Source: Stichopus chloronotus
Lineage: Eukaryota > Echinodermata > Holothuroidea > Aspidochirotida > Stichopodidae
Direction of reading: 5' to 3'
Assembly: GCA_021234535.1 (NCBI GenBank)
Contig: CM037836.1
Span: 12,941,111 to 13,005,110, forward strand
Length of the DNA: 64,000 nucleotides
The position numbers and the translations under genes were made by a program. Positions 49,719-60,304 of the stretch are shown here, piece after piece. Below the pieces are notes generated by a model, which made no database searches, was not told where the DNA came from, and worked only from the letters and a program-made list of their open reading frames with translations. The stretch's first letter is position 1. The number at the start of each line of letters is the position of its first letter.

Positions 49719-49835
49719 ATCAGAGCCCCTGCTTTACAAACAGATGCCAGAACGGTGGTACGTGCATGCGTACCTCTTTGACCGAATACAGCTGCACATG
49801 TCCCTCCCACGTCGTCGGCCTCAACTGTGATATTC
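49719..49835 (+). CDS. Exon: EGF repeat 16
   Basis: A 117-bp phase 1-1 exon, acceptor CTTGTCCAG and donor GTGAGT. It encodes SPCFTNRCQNGGTC and then YSCTCPSHVVGLNCDI. Complete EGF with O-fucose consensus CQNGGTC. The usual Gly-Phe before the final loop is replaced by His-Val. The next intron (49836-51134, 1.3 kb) shows no feature. Confidence 0.9.
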
Positions 49836-51134
49836 GTGAGTGCGATTATTCGAGCCCAAAGAGGGCACCTGTTGTGCTTTCCAAAGCATCTACGTTACTT
49901 AGCTTGGCCAAAACATTATTAAACAGGACATAGTCATCATTTTACCTATTTTTGGACATTATCATACATGTAAAATAAAAGTGAAGCATTGAAAACTTGA
50001 TGAGAAAAACTTGATGAGGCAATATGGCCTTTTCTAAGAGTTGGCAAGTAAGTGTTTCTGTAATTGAGTGCACTGCAAGACTGACGCCTTGTCATCTGCT
50101 TTTTATAGTTGACACTACCTCCCGTTTTGAGAACATAAATCTCTGTGACCTTTTGGACCACATGGTGTGATGTATGGTAAATAAATGCTTGTTGCATCAG
50201 TCATTTGGTTTTGATATTTCCACAAAGCTTTGGAAACAGTAGAAACCAGGATCAGAGATTCTTAACTGCCTGTGATGTGGGCTGCTACTAGTTTCAATTT
50301 TCCAAATGCTTATGTAACATGGTTTTCATGTAACACATATTCTGTATTCCCTGTCAGAGTGTTGTTACTAGCTGCTCAATATCAGACTAGAAGATGTTAC
50401 CTTCATGTGTGTGTTTGATGAGCCATGTTTGTGTGTTTAAATCCCTACGTGTCTGATTAAGTCCTGTATTGGTTTCATCTATGGTCAGGAGCACTGATTA
50501 GTTTTCACTTGTTCTTGTTTGTAGTACATTTCTTCATCTCTCCTTCAAGTGTCAGTCTATGGTTTCATTGTCAAGTCTCTGTAATTTCAGTTCTTTACAT
50601 TAGTCACATTTATGATCAAGAGCTCTGTTTAGTTCCTACATGACTCCATGTGTTTTGTGTATTAGTTGTACTCATCACCAAATTACTGTTCAGTTAAGTT
50701 TCTCTCTGGAAGTCTCAATCACCAGCTTCGATCATTGTCGCAGGTAACTGTTCCTGCAGATGTGTTTGTTAGCTATTGTCATGTGTGCTGGATCCCGGTG
50801 TGTCCCCCTTCAGATTTTTGTGTATTGTTTATGTAGTGTCGTGGATCGTGATCCCTTTAGGTATGTAACATTCACAGGACTATGCCGTTCAGGGTTTGGC
50901 CCGATGTCTCGTTACCAACTGTATTTTTTGTCATTTCTGTCAGAGGTAACTCACTTAGGTTTTGTTGCTCAGTAGTTGTGTTTAGATATTTAATAAATGA
51001 GTCTGCCTCAGATTACAAGTCTCCATGGATTGTTTTCACCAACCTTTAAGTGACTAGGATCACAGTTTTTTCTTTGTCAGTAGCTCTTATCAGACTTTAA
51101 ATGAATGAGTATTATTTCTCCTTTTATGTCACAG

Positions 51135-51257
51135 CTAATCCTTGCAATTCGGTTCCATGCTTCCATGGTAGTCCATGCACACCATCATCCGATGGATCGA
51201 GCTACACCTGTGCTTGTCCGCCAAGGCTGACTGGACCAAACTGTGATACACAAGTCG
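51135..51257 (+). CDS. Exon: EGF repeat 17
   Basis: A 123-bp phase 1-1 exon, acceptor TATGTCACAG and donor GTAGGC. It encodes NPCNSVPCFHGSPC and then YTCACPPRLTGPNCDTQ. Complete EGF. CNSVPC fits the O-glucose consensus; CFHGSPC does not fit O-fucose. The next intron (51258-51897) carries an exact 16-bp-period minisatellite about 105 bp after the donor. Confidence 0.9.
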
Positions 51258-51361
51258 GTAGGCATCATTTAGCTCATCTGTATCTTCGTTACTACCTTTA
51301 TCAGCTAATCTGCTGGTTCTGAGACTTATAACTTTCAGTGAAGCTGTATCAATATTCCAGA

Positions 51362-51441
51362 GGTTCCATGTTCCCAAGGTTCGATGTTTCATAGGTTCGA
51401 CGTGCCCGAGGGTTGATTTTCCCATGGTTCGGGAATGTCAC
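51362..51441. repeat. 16-bp-period minisatellite
   Basis: Units at 51362, 51378, 51394, 51410 and 51426 follow GGTTC(C/G)ATGTTCCCAA-like sequence with exact 16-bp spacing. Inverted relatives (AACATCAAACC, GGAACATCTAAAG, GGGAACAGTGAACC) follow at 51450-51510, so the whole can fold back on itself. Confidence 0.8.
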
Positions 51442-51897
51442 CGCCTTTAAACATCAAACCCTGCAAACTTAAAGCCTCTGGAACATCTAAAGTTGGGAAC
51501 AGTGAACCTCTGAGATCATAAATTGTGGGAGAGCTGTTTTTTGGGAACAACCCATTGGACTTTCATAGTTAAGAAATCATTGCATTGTGGTAATAATCAG
51601 ATAGAGATTCTTCCTCATTTTATGACTGAAAGCATAATTACCTCACCATTTCAGCAGCACAATGCGACAGGTCTCCGCATATTGCATCAGGTTTTAGCGT
51701 TTGAGTCACTGTTGACCAGCCTAGAATGGAATATGTTCACTGCATCATGTGGTATTCATTAAACATGTATAGCATTTGAAGGATGGCAGAGATGGGACTG
51801 TGGTGAGAGTATCGACCCCTCTTGAACATCGTCAAACGTCGCATTAGTGTGTTTCTTGTTCATAATTACGATGGATTTGCTTCTGTTCACGTCACAG

Positions 51898-52017
51898 ATT
51901 TGTGCAGTGACTCACCTTGTGTTAACGGCACGTGTGTTTCGGACCCAAGCGTCGCAAGTAATGTCAGATGTATCTGTGAAGATGGTTACACCGGTGAGAA
52001 TTGTGAGATCCTAGACG
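51898..52017 (+). CDS. Exon: EGF repeat 18
   Basis: A 120-bp phase 1-1 exon, acceptor CACGTCACAG and donor GTAAGT. It encodes DLCSDSPCVNGTC and then VRCICEDGYTGENCEILDG. Complete EGF with a C2-C3 loop one residue shorter than in the others. N-G-T is a potential N-glycosylation site. A 695-bp foldback transposon starts 15 bp past the exon end and occupies half of the following intron (52018-53455). Confidence 0.9.
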
Positions 52018-52031
52018 GTAAGTGGAATTAA

Positions 52032-52726
52032 AGGGGAATTCTGGGCAAGGAATATGTCTTTTGACTTATTTAAGCAATTTCAAATTATTTCCGTTCATAT
52101 TCTTGACGTTTTGAAATGGTCTTCTCATAGGCAACGCGACAAACTGCCCACCGAACAGAGTTTCTAATGCTATGCATAGAAAGGAAGGGTGTGGCCATTA
52201 TTATGCAACTGACCGTGATCTCTGTGATTTGTGACGTAGTCGACACCCAGCTGCCATTCATGGCAATAACCTGATTGCTCTAATTAATTAGTAAAGAATA
52301 TACTGTGGCTGTCACAAGATTGAATGGCTCAATTGAACAAAGGAGAGGAGGAATTTCAAGAAGATCACATTACGCCATTGTAACAATAGCTTGAAGATAA
52401 GGAAAACTGGAAAACGTGATCTGTAATAAGTACAAAGGAATCAGAAGTAATCCTTTCCAAAGACAGGACAATAAATCATCTAATTACTCATTACCTAAGA
52501 CAATCAGGTTAGTTGTTGGGAAGTTAGAGCTGGGCATCGACTACGTCACAAATCACAGAGATCACGGTCAATTACATAGTAATGGCCGCTCCCTTCGTTT
52601 CAGGCGGGAAGTTTGTGCATATTATGTTGTCTATGAGATCATTTCAAAACGTCAAGAATATGAACAAAAATGGTTTGAAGTTGCTTAAATAAGTCGAAAG
52701 ATATTTTCCTTGCCGGGCATTCCCCT
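52032..52726. mobile_element. TTAA-flanked foldback element with ~200-bp inverted arms, family C
   Basis: Bounded by TTAA at 52028-52031 and 52727-52730. The left arm (52032-52253) and right arm (52528-52726) are inverted copies sharing long blocks such as CTTATTTAAGCAA, TTCATATTCTTGACGTTTTG and GACCGTGATCTCTGTGATTT. The loop is about 274 bp. Ends are AGGGGAAT...ATTCCCCT. No transposase is encoded. It starts 15 bp after the EGF repeat 18 exon. Confidence 0.9.
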
Positions 52727-53455
52727 TTAACTCATCTCGGTCATTTCAGACCCCATTTGAGCTGAAAACGAATAGGGAACCATCTTCCGTCATGACAAGT
52801 GGCTCAGTGGAGTACGACCGCAGTGTTCGGTCTGTTCACTGTACACTGCATATTCTGCAAGACCGTTTCTGATAACATCATTTGCATTTTACAAATAGGT
52901 CGCCCGATGAGAAATAACTTCACAGATGGAGTAGGGGTCATGGCCCCTGAAAGGGGCCAAAAAAACCATGCGGAGGAGGGAGGTCAAGTTATGAGAGGGA
53001 AGGGTAGAGGTGAGGTAATACGAGAGAAGGAGTAGTAGGAGATGGACTTAAACAGATATAGGCTTGTGATGTGATGTGATGTGTTCTCTTCAATGTGATC
53101 TTTTCCTACACGTCAGTGTCCGGGTTGGATTTTATGTCCTACCATGTGGCATGACGTCCTTCCGTTAGTCAACCTTGCACGATCATAGCCATGTCAGCCA
53201 GTTTTGGCCAAGAGTAATGTTACAGTTATGGTTACCATCCTCTCCACTGTCTCTCCTTTTCTGTCGGTCTAGATCGGTGATGTACGTTTTATCACAACCT
53301 CTATTTCAGCCTTGTCTTAACTGCAATTCCTTCATTGTTGTCCATATATGTCAGCGGTGGATCGTCTTACGTAATTCTCCCTTCTCACATCGTCGTCTGT
53401 CGACACAGCACTCCTTGCGTAATTGTTCGTCTTTCTGGTTTTTTTTTTAACCCAG

Positions 53456-53575
53456 ACTACTGCGAAGCTTTCAAACCATGCCTTAATGGTGGTACATGCA
53501 CTAGCAGGTCCAATGTTGATTATTCCTGTGAGTGCAGTTCAAGATATGATGGACCTAACTGCCTAATAGATCTCA
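53456..53575 (+). CDS. Exon: EGF repeat 19 (last EGF)
   Basis: A 120-bp phase 1-1 exon, acceptor TTTTTTAACCCAG and donor GTGAGT. It encodes DYCEAFKPCLNGGTC and then YSCECSSRYDGPNCLIDL. Complete EGF with O-fucose consensus CLNGGTC. It is the last of the stalk repeats before the HYR domains. The next intron (53576-54562) shows nothing recognisable. Confidence 0.9.
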
Positions 53576-54562
53576 GTGAGTTCAATTTTTTTTTTCTTTC
53601 AGATAAAATTTTGATCCGAGAATAGCTTTCTTTGATATATTATAAGCTTAGAAATTGGCCACTATAATTTTTATAGCCTAAAGAGACACAATGCAGTGTG
53701 TACCATTATGCATATATTCAGTTTTGCAATTTTCTACATGTTTTTATTTTTCATTTCTCATCTTGCACAAATCTGGTGCATCGTCATTGGCAATGTCATG
53801 GCAGTAAGTCTGTAGTAGCTTTTAAATACGACAATGCATCGTCCCATTTTCTTTAAAACTCTGGATATTGAAAAACTGCCATTGAGTGGCTTTATAAAAC
53901 TGTACTGTCAATTGTTAAATTACACCTAGGATGCTACTGTGGTACTGATGAGTGATTTTGACAATCCAGCATTTTGCAATCCAACAATATGTTGACTTTC
54001 TTCATGCCCCAAAAGGAGGACAGGAAAAATCTAATGTCACAGCAGTAGGCCTGTCCTCGGCAGAATGTATGGTGATTGACCTCGGCCAGTTTTCAAATAC
54101 TGAGTCACATATTGTTAAACTTTTGTCGTGGTGGGTTTTACCTGCTTGTCGATAAATGTGGGGGAGACAAGATAATACAGGACTATCAGAAAGGGATTGT
54201 GATCAGTATTTTGCACTGAGGGTGGAACAAATTCCATGGGGCTCGGTTAATGAAACTACCTATTTATGAAACTTATTTGTAATTTGAGTTTTTGTGTCCT
54301 ATGGTAATAGGAATGTGGTTGTTACATAGTGAACATTTTGCAACACTCTTAGTGGAAATAAGTAAATTTAAGTAACATTACATTGTGACTTGAGTGAATC
54401 TCATTGAACTTAAAAAACCTGGTTATGTAGCCATTATACATTTAGTAGTCAGGGTAGCAGAAAGTGGTATATGAAGTTAACACATTTTGATGCAAATTAG
54501 TAGCATGTACTGAAAGTCAAAAATAACATCATGATTATTTTATCATATTTTTCTTAACACAG

Positions 54563-54835
54563 ATGATAAGCCACAATTTACAGGTTGCCCTGGTGTCACT
54601 GTCAGTTTTCCAATTTCCTCGAACTCAAACTTAGCCAACATCACCATTAACCCCCGCGCCACAGTGCCAGAGACAGGGGAAGAACTGCCGTTCGACGTGA
54701 TCGTCGGACCGACGATACAGTTCCCCTCGACGGTGATGTATGACGACATTTACTCGGAGGGACAGAGGTTTATGTTACGAGCCACGGATGACTATGGAAG
54801 GGAAAACACTTGCTCCTTCGCTGTTCAATTGACAG
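54563..54835 (+). CDS. Exon: HYR domain 1
   Basis: A 273-bp phase 1-1 exon, acceptor CTTAACACAG and donor GTGAGA. It encodes about 90 residues, from FTGCPGVTVSF to RFMLRATDDYGRENTCSFAV. The Cys near the start, the A-T-D-x-x-G-R-x-x-x-C-S-F block and the length of one immunoglobulin-like fold match HYR (hyalin repeat), found in hyalin, SVEP1 and SRPX. One domain per exon with symmetric phase is typical. HYR domains mediate adhesion; the role here is inferred. The next intron (54836-55835) has a C-run near 55314 and nothing coding. Confidence 0.85.
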
Positions 54836-55835
54836 GTGAGATTCATGGTTGAGAGTACTTCAAGGGGACAAAAATTTGCAAGCAAGCAGTAATTGACTGG
54901 ATGCCAGGTTATTTCTTTTTGAGCAACTGATGAGGTCTGTTCAGACTTTTTAGAAAACATTGAAGTTCTCTGCAAACTTTATTCTTTATACTTGTTTGGA
55001 AATGCTATTTTCCCTTTTTTTTACGTAGAAAGACCAGTGAAATGTGTCTATTATATTAAAGGTCACTGTAGACTCGTGGCTTAGATTTTATGAACACACA
55101 AGAAAAGAATGAACTGCATTGATGTATAAACTGATTAAGAAAAATCTCTTTTAGTTCACTTCTCCCTTACCTGTCTCATCACAACAAATGCACTGATAAA
55201 AAAATCTCATTAGTGAGCTGTTGCTCGAAGTTTTGGATACTATATATTGACGGTTAAGTTTACCCCAGCAGCAAATAATGAAGAGAAATCACAGAGTAAT
55301 TCCTGCAGGCCTTCCCCCCCCCCCCAATCCTCCCATGTTCAGTACTTCCGTACCTCCATACTCTCTTTGCCGTTGTTTGTTGGAAATGTTTGAACAATGC
55401 AGCTGTAAGAAAGAATAAACTGCATGGATATAAACTGATGGAAAAGCTTATTGGCCCTCTTTGTCAGAGCGTTAGATGGTTAGTTATTGTTGCAAGTGAT
55501 CTTTTCCATGTAGCTGTATTGAAATAGTTATACCCTCATTTCATGCCTGCCTCGTCCTTTGCTTGTTCAGTATCTCCATCTCTTCACCACAGGTTCAAAA
55601 TATTTAAACCCCTTGATCCAGACTTGTTACCTGAAAAAAAAAAATCTTAATCAGAGTGCAGAGAATATCTGAAACATTTATTCCTTACAGAGTTGTTGCT
55701 GCTCCATCAGTTCTTTTAAGTCCTACATTGAGGTATGCCTGGTGGAGAACAAGGGTCACTTGTTTAAAGGCTCTATCACCAGTTCCTTTTAGAAACCACC
55801 AATAATTTTTCTTTTCTGTGAAATATTCCTTTCAG

Positions 55836-56084
55836 ATGAAGTTCCACCTACAGTAGAGTGTCCAGATGACTACAGAGACATTTCTGTGGCAGATACTGTT
55901 GAGGTTTCATCTTTACCACTGCAGCCAATCACACGATCAGACAACATTGGCCTCAGGGGGGAGAGCGAGTTCAGTCCGTCGGAGGTCTCGGCAGATGGTC
56001 GACCCAGGAGGATAACAGTCAGCACTTACGACCTGGCTGGCAACAGAGAAGCGTGCAGTTTTCAACTGACGATATCCAGACGAG
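55836..56084 (+). CDS. Exon: HYR domain 2
   Basis: A 249-bp phase 1-1 exon, acceptor CCTTTCAG and donor GTACAT. It encodes VPPTVECPDDYRDISV through TVSTYDLAGNREACSFQLTI. P-P-x-x-x-C-P at the start and Y-D-x-A-G-N-x-x-x-C-S-F at the end are the HYR signature. The middle (R-S-D-N-I-G) keeps the D-N common in these domains. With the preceding exon it forms an HYR pair. The next intron (56085-57439) contains a TTAA-family MITE. Confidence 0.87.
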
Positions 56085-56912
56085 GTACATGTCATAATTG
56101 CAAAATCGTGTAGTTTGCGGAGTTTACAGGTCATTTGACGTGACTAATATTTTGAGCATATTTTAATTACATCAGAGAAGTGATTCTAGTTTCTGAACTT
56201 CTGAGTTTGGTAGTTTAAAAGATGTGAGAAAATCGTCCACAAGTGTGTAGGAAAATTTTTCTTGTCCTGTCCCATGTCTTCAACTGCCCATGTACTTCCA
56301 TTGATTCTTATTGTCACGCAGAAAACTATTGCTCAGTGATTGTTCAACCAAACAGGACAGCCTTTTTCAAAAAATAGTTGTTTGTCACAATAACATCGTT
56401 ATTCTCAGTCTGTCTTAACTTCTGACTTAAAGACTGTTAATGAAACTGTTTTCACACTCTGTAGTTTGCATACATTCTAAACATATTTTTGTTATATCAA
56501 AAGCTCTTCTATTGAATACTCTTTACTATCTGTGAAATGCATTTTTAACAATTGAAAAAAGAAAAAATATATCAGAAGTTGAAATAGTTGAAATGAAGTT
56601 AATGCTAATTTTGTGCATGTCAGAAATAGTGTTTGGAGCAGCTTCCAAACTTCAGACATCGTTATCCAGTGTCCGTAGTCAGTCGCGTACACAGGCACCT
56701 AAATGTATAACTTTCATCAGACCTTGAGCGTGTTGTGAACTCATAATATGGCAGTTTGCTTTGCACTTTGGTGCAACACCATGTATTTATGTAAGGGCGT
56801 GACATTAAAGTGCTCTTAGTTTGCATGCAAATCTGAATTTTAGTGCCATCGAAGCATAATGTACATTAGTTGAACTTGGGATCTGGGTAGCTATTTCAGA
56901 ACCTGGTCTTCA

Positions 56913-57255
56913 AGGGAAGTAAGGCGTTTGTTTCACAGAAGACAACAATATTTTTAAAACCGATGTTTGTGGACACAGAATAATAGATCATTCCAAGTGA
57001 GGAAGGACAGAAGCCTTTTTTTCAAGAAATAAGTTTCTCACAGGTAGAAATTCAGTTATTTGGTGTTCAAGAATAATTTGTTCACCCAAACTTTTCAAAA
57101 TTCAAACAATGCATCTTACTTTACTCATCACACATAATGTTTTGAGGAGATGAAGTTTTTGAAGATGTTTATTGATGAGACTGAAGGGTTTTACAATGAT
57201 TAAAGCTATTTTCTTTGTATGGCATGTTGGTATGTTCTAAATGCCCTATTTCCCT
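56913..57255. mobile_element. TTAA-family MITE, family A copy 3
   Basis: It aligns throughout with 39348-39692, including AAAACCGATGTTTGT, TTGTTCACCCAAACTTTTCA and GATGTTTATTGATGAGACTG. The right flank is TTAA (57256-57259); the left flank has mutated to TTCA (56909-56912). Same orientation as the other copies. It lies about 185 bp before the Sushi exon. Confidence 0.85.
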
Positions 57256-57439
57256 TTAAGATTGTGATAGGGTAACCAGGTACCTGATGCAAACACTGGT
57301 CAATGGTATGATGATACATGATTTCCTCTTGTATTTTGTGGTCGTTTTTCCTTTCTTCTGGTTTTTCTTCTTTTGTTTTTTCTTTGGTTTTGTCAAATCC
57401 AATCCACTGCTATTTTGTTCTCGTCAACTTCACTGACAG

Positions 57440-57610
57440 ATCAGACTTGTCCAGAGATTCCTCGTGATAACGGCCAGGTGTCTTGCTCTTTGGATGGCAG
57501 CGGCAATCGAGTCTGCAGGCTGTCATGCAACAATGGCTTCACTGCCGTTAACGGCGAGTTCTACACCTGCAGGAGCGAACAATGGGACAAAGATCCTGTA
57601 CCGTGTGCAG
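57440..57610 (+). CDS. Exon: Sushi/CCP domain
   Basis: A 171-bp phase 1-1 exon, acceptor TCACTGACAG and donor GTAATA. It encodes DQTCPEIPRDNGQVSCS, then CRLSCNNGFTAVNG and ends W-D-K-D-P-V-P-C. C-P at the start, an N-G-x-V-x-C block, C-N-x-G-F and W-x(5)-P-C are CCP hallmarks. There are six cysteines rather than four, like the selectin/SVEP1 type. CCPs bind protein ligands. Its position straight after two HYRs mirrors SVEP1. The next intron (57611-58527) holds no recognised feature. Confidence 0.87.
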
Positions 57611-58527
57611 GTAATAAACAGATTTACGCAGCCGTTCTCTTGTGTCCAGTCAGCTCAACCTTTCACCCATAAAGTTGTCTTGCGTCATCCATAGAGGAAG
57701 AAGAGAAAGGGGGCAGTAGGCAGGATGTGGTCATTCAGAGTGGCGACAAGCTTTATGTGACATATTGGACATTACATAGATAAAACAACTCATTGTGACT
57801 CATTTCGGGGATTATCAGTAGTGTATGGAAAAAACTTTTAACCAGCACTGCAATAAGTGTTTTGTTTGTTTGTTCGCTTAGTTTGTTTCTATTGACCCCC
57901 TTTGAAAACAAAAGTTAAACATACCATCTCTTCAAAGCACTCTTTCCTGTTTAGGTAATCATTAGTCTCTCAGTTTGAAAAAATTGATCTACGATGAGGT
58001 TGCAGATGAACCCCTCCATTTGGACCAAACTGTTGGATCCAAACCTCCCAAGAATTCCACCATTATTAAGTTGTTTTTTGCCTCCACATTTGAAGGACGT
58101 TGCTAGCACCGGCATATGTGCCCATAGTTTCCTGCAGCATTTTTGCCGACTCCAATCCGAAACAGATGTGAATGTTAATGAGAATCATACAGGGGCATTG
58201 AATGATCGCTATTCGCGGGCAGTTAATCAGTGATGTAGAGGGGCAATTTCATAGTTGCCACAAAGGTCAATAAAAAAGTCAATAATTAGTAGGTGAAATG
58301 CAGGGGAATTTTAATGGTTACCATCCAGTACATGTAATGGATGGTATGTGTGACATGAATGTGATATGCTGTAGAGGTCTTCAGTGGCTAGAAGATATGT
58401 ATGTGCATTGAAAGATGCATGTGCACTGAAACTGGATAGTGGAACCCACCTTGCTTTGTCTGGTGTGTAAAGCACTCAAGATGGTTGAATATCCGGCAGA
58501 TAGATACAATTTTTTTTTTTCCCCTAG

Positions 58528-58992
58528 CTACAACGAAACCAGTCTCTGTGGCCAAAATTGTCAGTTTTGTGTTTCCTCTGAGTGGCTCTTCCTGTTCCGG
58601 GAGCGTGTTCCTGGTCGATGCTGCAGAGACCATGCGGAACAAGCTGGACGAGCTGAATCTCTGCAGAATAAACTCGGCCAGGGCTTGTGAGCCAGACTCC
58701 ATAGCAGCCAGGTGTCCACCTGCTAACGGGGACTCCACCAGGAGGAGACGGAGGCAGGACTCTGGCAGAGAGGTCGAGATAGACGTGGAAGTCTCAGCCG
58801 TCGTCGGCGGGGACGACTCGGTCGGCGACATCGAAAGTGACGTCAATAGTCTGGTGAGGAGCATCGAGGGAGCAGAGGAGGGGTTGGTGTTGACGTTTGG
58901 AGACGACACAGTCCAATACAGCAGCAGGATGTCATCACAGAATTTCATCGTAGCCTGTCAGAGGGGCTCGGTGTCAAGAAATGGCAGTTGCA
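58528..58992 (+). CDS. Exon: Cys-containing linker with five-arginine site
   Basis: A 465-bp phase 1-1 exon, acceptor TTCCCCTAG and donor GTAAGT. It encodes 155 residues with six cysteines. First half: VSFVFPLSGSSCSGSVF, then an alpha-helical-looking MRNKLDELNLC. Then RRRRRQD, a furin-type basic site. Second half: EVEIDVEVSAVV followed by an acidic helix and FIVACQRGS. I do not recognise a Pfam domain; the placement between a CCP and GCC2/GCC3 suggests it belongs to that cassette. It is GC- and CpG-richer than the other exons. The antisense 186-codon frame here is a shadow. The next intron (58993-60115) shows nothing further. Confidence 0.82.
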
Positions 58993-60115
58993 GTAAGTTG
59001 CCATGACGATGAGGTGCATTTTGCCATTGAGTGCCGTATGTGATTTGTCGGTATCGTTGTCCAGAGGGGTGAAGTCATGGAGAATTGTATAGCATCAAGT
59101 TTGTGAGAGAGAGTTTGCAGGTCAAAAAACAACAGAAGTGTAACCTGCCATCGGCAACACCTTCAGTAGACCAATAAATGCTAATCATGGAAAGTAAACT
59201 TAAACCTCCAAAGTAAACTACCAGCAAACATGATGAGACATACGATACATTTAACATCTCTTGGGTTGTGGGACTGGATGTATTGCCAAGGTATCAGATG
59301 TCCATTAAGAAGTGGCCACCTAGGCTCACAGGAACACTTTTCTTTGACAGTGCAAAGCTTTGGCCCGAAACTTTTGCCCAAAAAATGAATGTCTAACTTT
59401 CAACGCTAAGATGGTTAAAGATGAAAATTTGGATATTTAATTGTCATAGTGACTTTGAAATACTACTTTCACATTTGAGTGGTTTTTGAGGTCGAGTTCT
59501 TATTTTTCTAAAATTAACCAGTAGGCCTGTAGTTGGCAAGTTTTTAATACCCAGATTATCTGCCCCCCAAAAATTCACAATTTGCCAGAAAAATCGTAGA
59601 TTATTTTAGTAATGGGGGGAAATTTACCTATGTGAAGAGCTCCATGTTGTGTTTATATTGGTCTTGTTCTCATAATCGGTTTTTCGCGTTGCGTTCTCCA
59701 CATAAAAACCATCAAGGTGGTCGGATATTATGCAAGTGTAGAAATGTAGAAACCAGTAGTGCCTGAGTTGTATGAGAAGTAAATTATATGTTGCCAAGAA
59801 CTGTTATGCCCGCTACGCATAGCACAGAGCACAGTCTTAAAATATTGCATTTGCTGGAGACAGGAGAGATGGACCACGGCCTTATATGTGCAAGTGTCAG
59901 GTTTTGTGAGATGGCGGTTTTGCTCTGGGATAAGAATCAGTGCCCCTGCAGCAGCTACTTTTGGCTAACATTTGCTGAAAACAGCAGTCCACTAGCATTA
60001 GACTTACAATTAGTAATGCGTATATATGTCCTTGCTTTAGACAACAAACCTGCCTCATTTGGAGTTCAAGAATTTTAACTATCTGTAATATTTCTGTAAT
60101 TATTCTTCATGTTAG

Positions 60116-60304
60116 TAACTTGCCCTGCCGGATCCACTCATGATGAACAAGCAGATGAATGCAATCTCTGTGAGGCGGGGAATTACCAGCCCACGGACGG
60201 TCAAAGCAGCTGTCTTGCATGTGATCCAGGGACCTATCAGGGAAGCAGAGGAGCTTCACGGTGTGATGAATGTCCTGAAAATATATCAGCGGGGGAGTCA
60301 ACAT
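60116..60304 (+). CDS. Exon: GCC2/GCC3 (ephrin-receptor-like) repeats
   Basis: A 189-bp phase 1-1 exon, acceptor TTCATGTTAG and donor GTAAGT. It encodes TCPAGSTHDEQADECNLC, then C-E-A-G-N-Y-Q-P-x-x-G-Q-S-S-C and C-D-P-G-T-Y-Q-G-S-R-G-A-S-R-C-D-E-C. The C-x-x-G-x-Y/T-x(7,8)-C-x-x-C units identify the GCC2_GCC3/ephrin_rec_like fold seen in SVEP1 and SCUBE proteins. It is the last extracellular domain. The next intron (60305-61322) contains only degraded GGTCA-like sequence near 60840-60890. Confidence 0.88.

Noticed and set aside
52416..52688. 90-codon frame inside the foldback element
   Set aside because: It overlaps the loop and right arm of a non-autonomous element and shows no transposase motif.
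58388..58948. 186-codon minus-strand frame
   Set aside because: Antisense shadow of the linker exon, which has correct splice sites and phase on the + strand.
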